Below, piece after piece: positions 29,068 to 35,237 of a DNA stretch of 35,774 nt. Within the stretch, counting starts at the first letter, position 1. The number at the start of each line of letters is the position of its first letter. The notes beneath the pieces are model-generated. The model did no database searches. It was not told where the DNA came from and saw only the letters and a program-made list of their open reading frames with translations. Where the stretch lies: positions 1 to 35,774 of the IMG/VR virus record IMGVR_UViG_3300020169_000050; one strand, 5' to 3'. The position numbers and the translations under genes were made by a program. This DNA comes from a virus.

Positions 29068-29115
29068 GCATTATGCGCCCTCCAGATCCTGTATGCGCCC
29101 ATACGTACACGCTCG
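29068..29115 (+). repeat. Copy B of short non-coding repeats
   Basis: GCATTATGCGCCC at 29068-29080 and ATGCGCCCATA...CACGCTCG at 29093-29115 match copy A at 27970-28047 but in swapped order. GCATAATGCGC at 29596-29606 is close to an inverted copy of the first. Confidence 0.6.
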
Positions 29116-29222
29116 GTAAGGGGGTTGATATATAAAAGGGTGGGAAGAATCAACCCATGCACGCGCGCACACACACATACATACGCACACATACGCCTAC
29201 ACACATGAATACAAAAATTTTC

Positions 29223-29264
29223 TGTTAAAGCCTTGTTAAAACGTGCTGTTAAAGTTTTGTTAAA
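29223..29264 (-). promoter_or_regulatory. Four-copy TTTAACA repeat cluster
   Basis: TTTAACA occurs four times on the minus strand (29264-29258, 29253-29247, 29240-29234, 29229-29223), with 11-, 13- and 11-base periods. No TAnnTTTG lies 21 bases downstream of any copy, so it looks like an operator cluster rather than a full promoter. The flanks 29116-29222 are an alternating CA/CG/TA tract with no gene. Confidence 0.6.
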
Positions 29265-29302
29265 GCGTGTTTTTTCATTTGGATTTGTCAATTATTTTCT
29301 AT

Positions 29303-29340
29303 AGATATACCCCCTACTACGTAGTGGTAGGGGGATATCT
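29303..29340. other. Strong non-coding hairpin, 14 bp
   Basis: AGATAT-A-CCCCCTAC pairs with GTAGGGGG-ATATCT (14 pairs, one bulged A) around the loop TACGTAGTG. There is no T-run on either side, so it is not an ordinary terminator. It lies in the 29292-29612 stretch, which holds no gene. Confidence 0.7.
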
Positions 29341-29432
29341 CTATACTATCTCGGCAATCCCCTACCCCTCATACCTCAGACTCCATTCGAGAAGCACCAC
29401 ACCCCCTTAGAATGCGAAATCTCAAATGTGAA

Positions 29433-29523
29433 CCATCCCTTCGTGCTATGCGCGCGAGTCACGCACGTACACATATACGTACACACGCCTTCGCAAGTCA
29501 TGGACTTGCTCATCACGGGATGG
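29433..29523. other. Nested inverted repeats enclosing an alternating purine-pyrimidine tract
   Basis: CCATCCC (29433-29439) pairs with GGGATGG (29517-29523), extended by GTG/CAC. Inside lie GCAAGTC-ATG-GACTTGC (29493-29509, seven pairs) and an ACGTAC-rich tract. Three GACT tandem units follow at about 29523-29537. Confidence 0.55.
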
Positions 29524-29612
29524 ACTGACTGACTGACCAACCCCCATCATACGGGCACGTGATCTGATCCTGTATGTACACAGGAAAATTGGTGAGCATA
29601 ATGCGCAGGGAT

Positions 29613-29659
29613 TTTAACATTTCATTAACTGAGATTGTCAAAATGTTGTTATTTGTTTG
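29613..29659 (+). promoter_or_regulatory. Direct-repeat promoter module 3
   Basis: TTTAACA (29613-29619), four bases, ATTAACT (29624-29630), exactly 21 bases, then TTTGTTTG (29652-29659) followed by TGG. It is the most divergent of the four modules but keeps the spacing. The ATG of the 78-aa gene is 41 bases downstream. Confidence 0.65.
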
Positions 29660-29700
29660 TGGTGTTGAAACGATAACCGAAAACTAAAAAAGATTGCCTT

Positions 29701-29937
29701 ATGAACAACACAACACCCAACACAACCACACAATTACAAGCCCTTGAGCGTAAGATGGGCCGTGATTTTGTCGAGAACCTCTTCGAAGATTTCCTAAACA
29801 CTGAAGCGTTCGCATCTTTCGGCTTCTACACAGACCTACTGGCTGGTGCCTACAAGAGTGTCCGTGACCCGCAGTTCCGCTTACTCGTACGAGGCAATTT
29901 CGATATGTTCGTTAACCCCCAAAACACTGAGGCGTAA
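29701..29937 (+). CDS. Hypothetical early protein, 78 aa
   Basis: After a Thr/Asn-rich start (MNNTTPNTTTQLQALERKMG) the protein is helical (RDFVENLFEDFLNTEAFASF, then FYTDLLAGAYKSVRDPQFRL). The ATG sits in the recurring context TTGCCTTATGAA and lies downstream of promoter module 3. Its stop overlaps the next ATG (TAATG). No family is recognised. Confidence 0.65.
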   Translation: MNNTTPNTTTQLQALERKMGRDFVENLFEDFLNTEAFASFGFYTDLLAGAYKSVRDPQFRLLVRGNFDMFVNPQNTEA

Positions 29938-30179
29938 TGGGCAATTTCGCAACACAACGCAACCACAAGGGCTATGAGTACGTAGTCCGAGTGGTGAGCG
30001 CACCGACCTTGGGCGGCAAGACTGCGGCCTCAAGCAAGCGTAAGGTTCGAGGCAAGATGAAAGCCGATGCACTTGAAATGAGATACGCCAACCGCATAGA
30101 CCGCAAAGCGGAGCGTGAGCATAGCAAGGCCGTACGTAGTGCTGACCAACGTGAAACCCGTAGGGCAAAGCGGAAATAG
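29937..30179 (+). CDS. Small Arg/Lys-rich early protein, 80 aa
   Basis: A beta-like N-terminus (GYEYVVRVVSAPTLGGKTAA) leads into a highly basic helical C-terminus (NRIDRKAEREHSKAVRSADQ, then RETRRAKRK). It is coupled to the 78-aa gene by a TAATG overlap. The composition suggests RNA or DNA binding. It is immediately followed by structured RNA element 1. No family is recognised. Confidence 0.65.
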   Translation: MGNFATQRNHKGYEYVVRVVSAPTLGGKTAASSKRKVRGKMKADALEMRYANRIDRKAEREHSKAVRSADQRETRRAKRK

Positions 30180-30197
30180 TACGGTACTTTTTGGATG

Positions 30198-30281
30198 GTG
30201 GTGACCACACCTACAACGGACTACCTGCAAAGGGGATACCTATGCCCCTGTTGCACTGAGTGCTCGTGACACTCGTAGTCC
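30198..30281 (+). ncRNA. Structured RNA element 1 (three-helix, tRNA-like)
   Basis: GTGGTGACCACAC (30198-30210) is followed after seven bases by GGACTAC (30218-30224), which pairs perfectly with GTAGTCC (30275-30281). Inside are a hairpin TGCAA-GGGG/CCCC-TTGCA (30226-30255) and a five-pair arm GAGTG/CACTC with a seven-base loop (30258-30274) abutting the closing helix, as a T-arm does in tRNA. A second copy lies 544 bases downstream with a compensatory pair change. It lacks a D-arm and anticodon arm, so it is not an ordinary tRNA. Confidence 0.5.
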
Positions 30282-30296
30282 CCTAAACAAATGTGA

Positions 30297-30503
30297 ATGA
30301 GTATGACAAATTATGATGGAGTTGAAGTGAAGTTAGTGCGTATAGACACTGGCGTAGAGGTGAGTATGGGCGATGCAGTCGTTTGTTCTCGTGGTGTCGA
30401 AGACACGGTGCGTGGGATATACCCACCACACAAGCCAAGTTCGAGTGGTAAGGTGAACATGTATTACCCCTCTGTGTATGGACTTAAATTCGTTGAGGTA
30501 TGA
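30297..30503 (+). CDS. Hypothetical early protein, 68 aa
   Basis: A small beta-rich protein (MTNYDGVEVKLVRIDTGVEV, then SMGDAVVCSRGVEDTVRGIY and MYYPSVYGLKFVEV), perhaps an SH3-like or OB-like barrel. A second ATG two codons in is equally possible. It begins 15 bases after RNA element 1 and its stop overlaps the next ATG (ATGA). No family is recognised. Confidence 0.6.
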   Translation: MSMTNYDGVEVKLVRIDTGVEVSMGDAVVCSRGVEDTVRGIYPPHKPSSSGKVNMYYPSVYGLKFVEV

Positions 30504-30658
30504 ATGAGTTGCAAAGATTGAGTCGGGCCATCGCTATACACAAAGGCAGAAGGAGAGCGAGCGAGAAGGAAATTCGCGAGGCTTGGGCGTACCTACATAA
30601 GGTACACAACAAGTACGGCACGGTTGACGTGAGCATTATCCGATCACTCATACGTTGA
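30500..30658 (+). CDS. Small basic helical protein, 52 aa
   Basis: The frame from ATG 30500 encodes MNELQRLSRAIAIHKGRRRA, then SEKEIREAWAYLHKVHNKYG and TVDVSIIRSLIR. It overlaps the preceding stop by four bases (ATGA), which supports real translation. It is basic and helical and may bind nucleic acid. No family is recognised. Confidence 0.6.
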   Translation: MNELQRLSRAIAIHKGRRRASEKEIREAWAYLHKVHNKYGTVDVSIIRSLIR

Positions 30659-30678
30659 ACCGTAGGTTGAGAATGAGT

Positions 30679-30725
30679 TTTAACAATCCTTTAACACTGA
30701 TTGTCAGATAGTTACCCTATGTTTG
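30679..30725 (+). promoter_or_regulatory. Direct-repeat promoter module 4
   Basis: TTTAACA (30679-30685), four bases, TTTAACA (30690-30696), exactly 21 bases, then TATGTTTG (30718-30725) followed by TGG. The transcript would start just before RNA element 2 and run into the amidoligase operon. Confidence 0.75.
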
Positions 30726-30741
30726 TGGGGATGATTTGGTA

Positions 30742-30847
30742 GTGGTGACCACACTATAAACGGACTGCTACACAAGCACCAATTCTTTTGGTTTTGGTTT
30801 ATAACGTGGTGTTTGGGTGTACTATGGGTTCGAGTCCCATGCAGTCC
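30742..30847 (+). ncRNA. Structured RNA element 2 (three-helix, tRNA-like)
   Basis: The same GTGGTGACCACAC block (30742-30754) and seven-base spacing precede GGACTGC (30762-30768), which pairs with GCAGTCC (30841-30847). The 3' arm is ATGGG-TTCGAGT-CCCAT (30824-30840), whose loop fits the tRNA T-loop consensus TTCRANY exactly. The middle can form one long hairpin (AAGCACCA with TGGTGTTT). Both elements continue with CCTAA. It lies in the leader of the amidoligase gene, just after promoter module 4, and could be a leader regulator or a processed RNA. Confidence 0.55.
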
Positions 30848-30888
30848 CCTAAGCCTATATGTGTAGGGCTATAGATACACATAACATT

Positions 30889-32229
30889 ATGCCTATGGAT
30901 GAATTGAAAGATGGACAGGTCGTTTGCTTTAACGCCGAAGTCGAGAATGCGGATGACTGCTTAGTGCTTACAGCACCGAGCGAGTATGAGGGCGAGTTTG
31001 CTCAAGCAGATATGTGTGCAAGACCTATGTTGCACCACAATGAAGGGTTCGATAGGGTTACCATACTTAATGACGAATACCTCTCGGATGTAAAACAACT
31101 TGTGTGTGGTGACAAGATATGGTTTCCACACTACGACAATGAGTGCAGTATTTCCTACATAGATGGGGCATACAGTATGTACGAAGGTGGGTGGTGTTGG
31201 ACAGATGACACGCTGTACTGCGAGGAAGATGGGTGCACGTACCACATAGACGATCAGGGTGAGAACATCTTTTGGAATGAGCGTAACGAGGAGTACCGAC
31301 TTTCTGAGGAGGATGACCGCCGACTGCATGAATACCACAGTGGTTTTCGTAGAGACTTCACTACACCCGACACGGTGTACACGATTGGCTTCGAGGTCGA
31401 GAAGGAAGATGAAGACCCCCTTAATGAGTGGGACTTGGATGACACGGATGAAACGGGATGGTGCCGCGAGTCGGATAGTAGCCTGTGCAGTTACGCAGGA
31501 TTTGAATTGGTAAGCCCTGTGTTTGATTTGAACGGTACTTTATTGGATGAACATATGGAGCACCGTGTTGTTCGTGACCACATCAACGCTGACTACGGCA
31601 GTAGTTGTGGTGGGCACATCAATGTAGGTAAGCGTGGGTTATCGGGCGAGGAATTTTTCGATTCGATTCAAGCATTCGTACCGTTGTTTCTTTCGATATG
31701 GAGACACCGATTGGGTAATAGTTACTCACAAATGCAACGCAAGCCCGACAACTACAAGCGTGCTGGTAAATACTCAGCGGTCAACGTTCAAAGTAGATAC
31801 GTTGAGTTCCGCTTACCACCTGCGTTCAAGAACGTGACCAACCTGCTATGGCGTAGGGATCTGATGCGTATCATGTGTGCTAACGAGAACATCAAGCCGT
31901 TGCAATTGATTACGATGATGCTCAACCCTAAGAGTGAATTGGGTATCCACTTGCGTAAGGTGTACTCGAACGACCAAGTGCTGAGGGTAGTGAGTATGTA
32001 CGCTCAGTTTGCCGATGACTTGTATGGCTCGTTCAACTTCAGTGCTGATGGTGTGGGTGTATTCCACAAGAGTGTGGTTCGTAGACTGAAGAACCGCAAG
32101 GTAGAGGCACGTACTATCGTGTCATACACTGGCGAGGCAGTGGAAAGACTGCGCAACAGATTTGGTAGAGACTACACCATTGATGCACAGCCTACGTTGG
32201 AGGCTATGGATAAACTTTTAGAACAATAA
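30889..32229 (+). CDS. Amidoligase (Amidoligase_2-type, GS-like COOH-NH2 ligase), 446 aa
   Basis: The catalytic domain begins near residue 160: YTIGFEVEKED supplies the conserved GFExE. RESDSSL and GFELVSP (193-210) supply the acidic residue and ELVSP motif, followed by SSCGGHINVG (238-247) and RYVEFRLP (303-310). These are the landmarks of phage-type Amidoligase_2 proteins, which use ATP to join a carboxylate to an amine. The first 150 residues are Cys/Trp-rich (GGWCWTDDTLYCEEDGCTYH) and may be a metal-binding accessory domain. I start at MPMDELKD; an upstream ATG at 30859 lies 11 bases after RNA element 2 and cannot be excluded. The next gene is a class II glutamine amidotransferase, a known type of partner that can supply ammonia or act on glutamyl bonds. 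The substrate is unknown. Confidence 0.75.
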   Translation: MPMDELKDGQVVCFNAEVENADDCLVLTAPSEYEGEFAQADMCARPMLHHNEGFDRVTILNDEYLSDVKQLVCGDKIWFPHYDNECSISYIDGAYSMYEGGWCWTDDTLYCEEDGCTYHIDDQGENIFWNERNEEYRLSEEDDRRLHEYHSGFRRDFTTPDTVYTIGFEVEKEDEDPLNEWDLDDTDETGWCRESDSSLCSYAGFELVSPVFDLNGTLLDEHMEHRVVRDHINADYGSSCGGHINVGKRGLSGEEFFDSIQAFVPLFLSIWRHRLGNSYSQMQRKPDNYKRAGKYSAVNVQSRYVEFRLPPAFKNVTNLLWRRDLMRIMCANENIKPLQLITMMLNPKSELGIHLRKVYSNDQVLRVVSMYAQFADDLYGSFNFSADGVGVFHKSVVRRLKNRKVEARTIVSYTGEAVERLRNRFGRDYTIDAQPTLEAMDKLLEQ

Positions 32230-32262
32230 TATAACCGAAACCGATGAGTGCAATGGGATATA

Positions 32263-32282
32263 ACCGCACAACTATGCTTATG
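32263..32282 (+). repeat. Duplicated 20-base start context, copy 1
   Basis: accgcacaactatgcttatg is identical to 34180-34199. The second ATG in it is the start of the glutamine amidotransferase. Confidence 0.75.
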
Positions 32283-33173
32283 TGTATTGCAATTATGAAC
32301 GATGGTAAGATGTTACCTAAGAAAAAACTAAAGAACTGTTGGAACAACAACGATGATGGGGCTGGTATGCTCTACATTATGGATGGCTTGTTGTGTATCG
32401 AGAAGTTCCCTAACAAGGGGGGCAATTCGTTCGACAAGTTTCTTGAGCGTTACCGCGAACTCAAGACTTCCGATGTGGGTAACAAGCCCATGCTCTTGCA
32501 CTTCCGTATCGCTACACACGGTATGAGTGACGAGTACCTACACCCATTCGCTGTGACACCTACACTTGGACTCATACACAACGGTGTTATTTCGGGGTTC
32601 GGAACTAAGGACAAGAGTGACACTGCCGAGTTCGCAGAACTTGTGGGTACTATACCCGCTGTTGATATTGATGTGCTCGACAATCCCTTTATCGAGGATG
32701 CTATCTTCACATACTTGGGTGGCTCAAGTAAGGTGGTGTTCATGGACAACGAGGGCTTGTACCGCATCTTCAATGAGGGGATGGGCGAATGGATTGGGGA
32801 CAATTGGTTCAGTAATGACAGTCACTCACGTGCCGTACGTTACTACGGAAGCACAGCCGTTACAGGATCCAGCAAGTACACATACGATTGGGACTTGGAT
32901 GCTGAGTCTGACCAAGCCGATGTGGATGCTTGGAATGAGTCCTTTGGTATCACTACTACCGATGAGTTGGATGACATAGCATACGACACTGAAGCACCAC
33001 TGCAAGGAACGTATGACTGCGTAGGATGTGGCACACAAAACACGAAGATAAACTTCAACGCAGAGTGTATGAATTGTAGTGCATACCAACTCGATGCAGT
33101 CGATGAGGTCATGGAATTATGGACAAGCCTTGAGTGTGGCTACGAGGGTGATGACCTTAAAGATATAGCGTAA
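32280..33173 (+). CDS. Class II glutamine amidotransferase with C-terminal zinc ribbon, 297 aa
   Basis: The start is set by chemistry: class II amidotransferases need Cys directly after the initiator Met, and ATG 32280 gives MCIAIMNDGK. Other landmarks follow the Ntn-hydrolase order: NNDDGAGM (24-30), LLHFRIATHG (72-81), GLIHNGVISG (97-106) and KSDTAEF (112-118). These residues bind glutamine and stabilise the intermediate. The C-terminus has two CxxC pairs (CVGC at 247-250, CMNC at 263-266), consistent with a zinc ribbon. No synthase domain is attached, so the partner is likely the amidoligase encoded upstream. The ATG lies in a 20-base context duplicated at 34180-34199. The next gene overlaps by one base (TAATG). 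Confidence 0.8.
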   Translation: MCIAIMNDGKMLPKKKLKNCWNNNDDGAGMLYIMDGLLCIEKFPNKGGNSFDKFLERYRELKTSDVGNKPMLLHFRIATHGMSDEYLHPFAVTPTLGLIHNGVISGFGTKDKSDTAEFAELVGTIPAVDIDVLDNPFIEDAIFTYLGGSSKVVFMDNEGLYRIFNEGMGEWIGDNWFSNDSHSRAVRYYGSTAVTGSSKYTYDWDLDAESDQADVDAWNESFGITTTDELDDIAYDTEAPLQGTYDCVGCGTQNTKINFNAECMNCSAYQLDAVDEVMELWTSLECGYEGDDLKDIA

Positions 33174-33403
33174 TGGAATTTGAATTGCAATACAACGACA
33201 ACACATTGAACGTGGTGGCCACTGTTGCTGTGTACCGAGATGAAGGTACATACGACACGCCACCTTACACCGAGCATGAGGTGGAAGATCTGGAGGTGAG
33301 CATGTATGACCACGAGGGTAACCTTGTGTACTTGCCTATCGAACTGCTCTCTAAAGAGTTACGAGATAGTATTGATAAAATCATAAACGATAGAGTGATA
33401 TGA
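33173..33403 (+). CDS. Hypothetical acidic protein, 76 aa
   Basis: A small acidic beta-rich protein (MEFELQYNDNTLNVVATVAV, then EHEVEDLEVSMYDHEGNLVY) ending in a helix. It overlaps the amidotransferase stop (TAATG) and the next ATG (ATGA), so it belongs to the same operon. No family is recognised. Confidence 0.65.
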   Translation: MEFELQYNDNTLNVVATVAVYRDEGTYDTPPYTEHEVEDLEVSMYDHEGNLVYLPIELLSKELRDSIDKIINDRVI

Positions 33404-33654
33404 AAAACGAATTAGTAGTAACATCAGTACGTTACTTTGAAACACGTAGAGGACTTGGGTATGAAGCCAAGACAAGCGTACCTGGAGTCAGCATATGGAA
33501 TGATGGAATGGGTGGAGGCACCTACGTATCATCCTCACTTGCTTACTTTAATCACGGAGATTTTCACAAGGAGTTCTTCCCCGACATAACGTATGCTTCC
33601 ATTGACTATGAGAATGCACTTGAGGAAGTAATAAATATTCACGAAGGCGTTTAG
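33400..33654 (+). CDS. Hypothetical protein, 84 aa
   Basis: A small protein with ELVVTSVRYFETRRGLGYEA, a Gly-rich GMGGGTYVSSSLAYF and an acidic end. It overlaps its upstream neighbour by four bases. No family is recognised. Confidence 0.6.
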   Translation: MKNELVVTSVRYFETRRGLGYEAKTSVPGVSIWNDGMGGGTYVSSSLAYFNHGDFHKEFFPDITYASIDYENALEEVINIHEGV

Positions 33655-33730
33655 TCTTAAGTATTAACTCTCAATTTGTGAGACACATTTGGAATTGATT
33701 AACGGATTAGTAACCTTATACACACGAGAT

Positions 33731-33970
33731 ATGGATAACAAACATGTAGTAAGATTCAGTGACATGCTGAAGAACAAGACCGTAAAATTTGTACGGAGAT
33801 TAGAGGAAAGTGAGATGGAAGCACTGATGTGGTACAAGAACCCACTCGTATTAGTATTCCAGGACAACACGCAATTGATATTGCAGTGCGATGATGAAGG
33901 AAATGATGGAGGTGCCGCCATCTTTTACGATAGTAAACAAGGCACAATGGAAACAATTTATACGGTCTAA
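33731..33970 (+). CDS. Hypothetical protein, 79 aa
   Basis: I start at the ATG at 33731 (MDNKHVVRFSDMLKNKTVKF); the same frame could begin at a TTG at 33689. It contains RRLEESEMEALMWYKNPLVL and FQDNTQLILQCDDEGNDGGA, a compact alpha/beta pattern. The next gene starts one base after the stop. No family is recognised. Confidence 0.6.
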   Translation: MDNKHVVRFSDMLKNKTVKFVRRLEESEMEALMWYKNPLVLVFQDNTQLILQCDDEGNDGGAAIFYDSKQGTMETIYTV

Positions 33971-33971
33971 A

Positions 33972-34178
33972 ATGGATGACAAGATGATAGACAACTTTAT
34001 TACATACTGCAAGGACATCGTGGCCAAGCACCCAGATCTTACGGATGAGGTGCATGACTTCTTTGACCTATGTATGATGGAGATAGAAGGTGGTGGGTCG
34101 CAACCCCATGAAATCGAATTAGCGATGAGCGACATAGATGATTTAGTAACAACCAAACTCAAGAGTGCAAGAGGATAA
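33972..34178 (+). CDS. Hypothetical acidic helical protein, 68 aa
   Basis: The ATG at 33972 directly follows the previous stop; a longer reading back to 33891 would overlap that gene. The product is helical and acidic (MDDKMIDNFITYCKDIVAKH, then TDEVHDFFDLCMMEIEGGGS). No family is recognised. Confidence 0.6.
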   Translation: MDDKMIDNFITYCKDIVAKHPDLTDEVHDFFDLCMMEIEGGGSQPHEIELAMSDIDDLVTTKLKSARG

Positions 34179-34179
34179 C

Positions 34180-34199
34180 ACCGCACAACTATGCTTATG
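34180..34199 (+). repeat. Duplicated 20-base start context, copy 2
   Basis: accgcacaactatgcttatg is identical to 32263-32282 and again ends in the start codon of a gene. Confidence 0.75.
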
Positions 34200-34778
34200 A
34201 AAGTATTTGCAGTAACCGTACCCAATCCTTACTTGGGTGAAGGCAGTAAGAGTATTGACCGAGTAGCACCTGCAGGTGAGACAATGCTATCTTACTTTAC
34301 AGTCTTCGCAAAAGACTACGAGGATGCGCGTTTAGCGTTCGTAGAATTTTGTGGTAGAGGTAGGAACTTACCTACCCTCACAACTATTACACCTATCGCA
34401 GAGGACTCACGAGTACTCAAGCGAGCGGTAGTACCCAACACCCCTGCGATCCTGGATAGCGTGGAGATTGAAGCACTTGATGCGAATCAAGCGAAACAAT
34501 TACTGCGTGAGTTCATATCCAATGACAGCACCGACCCGCTGTTGGCTATGGCTATCCGTAAGGTGACTGAACTCGATGAGTATGTTGCATTCAGAGGCCT
34601 TGAGTCTACTCTACAATCTCAAATTGAGATAGAGGAGGTACCACTAAGTGAACTACAATCTCTTGCAGATGAGGTGAGTGATGATGTAAACGAAAGTCTT
34701 AGTGGCTTAAAGAACACCGGGCTAAGTCGTGACAAACTTAGTTTCATAGAGCGTTTAACATCTAAACGTGGTGGATAA
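34197..34778 (+). CDS. Hypothetical early protein, 193 aa
   Basis: By analogy with the amidotransferase start context I use the second ATG (MKVFAVTVPNPYLGEGSKSI); the first is at 34191. The N-terminal 90 residues are alpha/beta (GETMLSYFTVFAKDYEDARL, AFVEFCGRGRNLP), and the C-terminal half is helical and acidic (EALDANQAKQLLREFISNDS, LSELQSLADEVSDDVNESLS). No family is recognised. Its stop overlaps the next ATG (TAATG). Confidence 0.6.
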   Translation: MKVFAVTVPNPYLGEGSKSIDRVAPAGETMLSYFTVFAKDYEDARLAFVEFCGRGRNLPTLTTITPIAEDSRVLKRAVVPNTPAILDSVEIEALDANQAKQLLREFISNDSTDPLLAMAIRKVTELDEYVAFRGLESTLQSQIEIEEVPLSELQSLADEVSDDVNESLSGLKNTGLSRDKLSFIERLTSKRGG

Positions 34779-34978
34779 TGGATGAGTTCCGTAAAGCGGT
34801 ACGTATTGTGGAAGAGGCGCGGGATACTGCTGCGCTTCTACACAGTACCTATGTACGAATACAATTAGAGCAAGCACTTGAGGTACTTGCATTAGTAGAA
34901 ATAAAATTAAATACAATTGACAATGAGTTTATACGACCAACTAAAGAGAAACCCACCCAAACTACAGGTAGCAGGTGA
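34778..34978 (+). CDS. Small helical protein, 66 aa
   Basis: MDEFRKAVRIVEEARDTAAL and RIQLEQALEVLALVEIKLNT form two predicted helices, probably a coiled-coil hairpin. It is coupled to its upstream neighbour (TAATG), and the last 56 bases overlap the following gene in another frame. No family is recognised. Confidence 0.6.
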   Translation: MDEFRKAVRIVEEARDTAALLHSTYVRIQLEQALEVLALVEIKLNTIDNEFIRPTKEKPTQTTGSR

Positions 34979-35219
34979 GGTGCGTGAGATAAAGATTAAT
35001 CTGGTGTCCGTGATGTGCGACAACAAGTACAGATGGACAGCCCGAAAGAACAATGAAGGAGACTTTAAGGTTTTCACTGACCGATTTGCTTACAGCAACT
35101 TCGGTATTCCCTACTACAAAGACGACATTGAATGGGCTATGGACAACGGCGATTGGAATTGGGTGTTCGATATGATTAACGAAGGCACCTGTCAAGTCGA
35201 GAGAATACAATACAGATAA
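34923..35219 (+). CDS. Hypothetical protein, 98 aa
   Basis: I use the ATG at 34923 (MSLYDQLKRNPPKLQVAGEV) rather than the TTG two codons upstream. The sequence is beta-rich in the middle (REIKINLVSVMCDNKYRWTA) with an aromatic acidic C-terminal part (DDIEWAMDNGDWNWVFDMIN). It overlaps the 66-aa gene by 56 bases. No family is recognised. Confidence 0.6.
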   Translation: MSLYDQLKRNPPKLQVAGEVREIKINLVSVMCDNKYRWTARKNNEGDFKVFTDRFAYSNFGIPYYKDDIEWAMDNGDWNWVFDMINEGTCQVERIQYR

Positions 35220-35237
35220 CTAAATACAACTTGCCTT

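Noticed and set aside
29055-29291. 78-aa minus-strand open frame
   Set aside because: Its first part is a translation of the TTTAACA repeats (FNKTLTARFNKALT) and the rest is the CA/CG tract, so it is better explained as regulatory DNA.
30176-30190. AGTACGGTACT followed by T-run as a terminator
   Set aside because: The loop would be a single base, which is too tight to form a useful hairpin.
30762-30847. A canonical tRNA gene
   Set aside because: The acceptor-like helix and T-arm are good, but no D-arm or anticodon arm of normal size can be drawn in the 55 intervening bases, and no CCA or standard 3' end is present.
30727-30850. tmRNA, suggested by GGGGATGATTTGG at the start and TCCCC at the end
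   Set aside because: The terminal pairing would require skipping two bases after the T-arm, no tag-encoding frame was found, and the sister element lacks the GGGG start.
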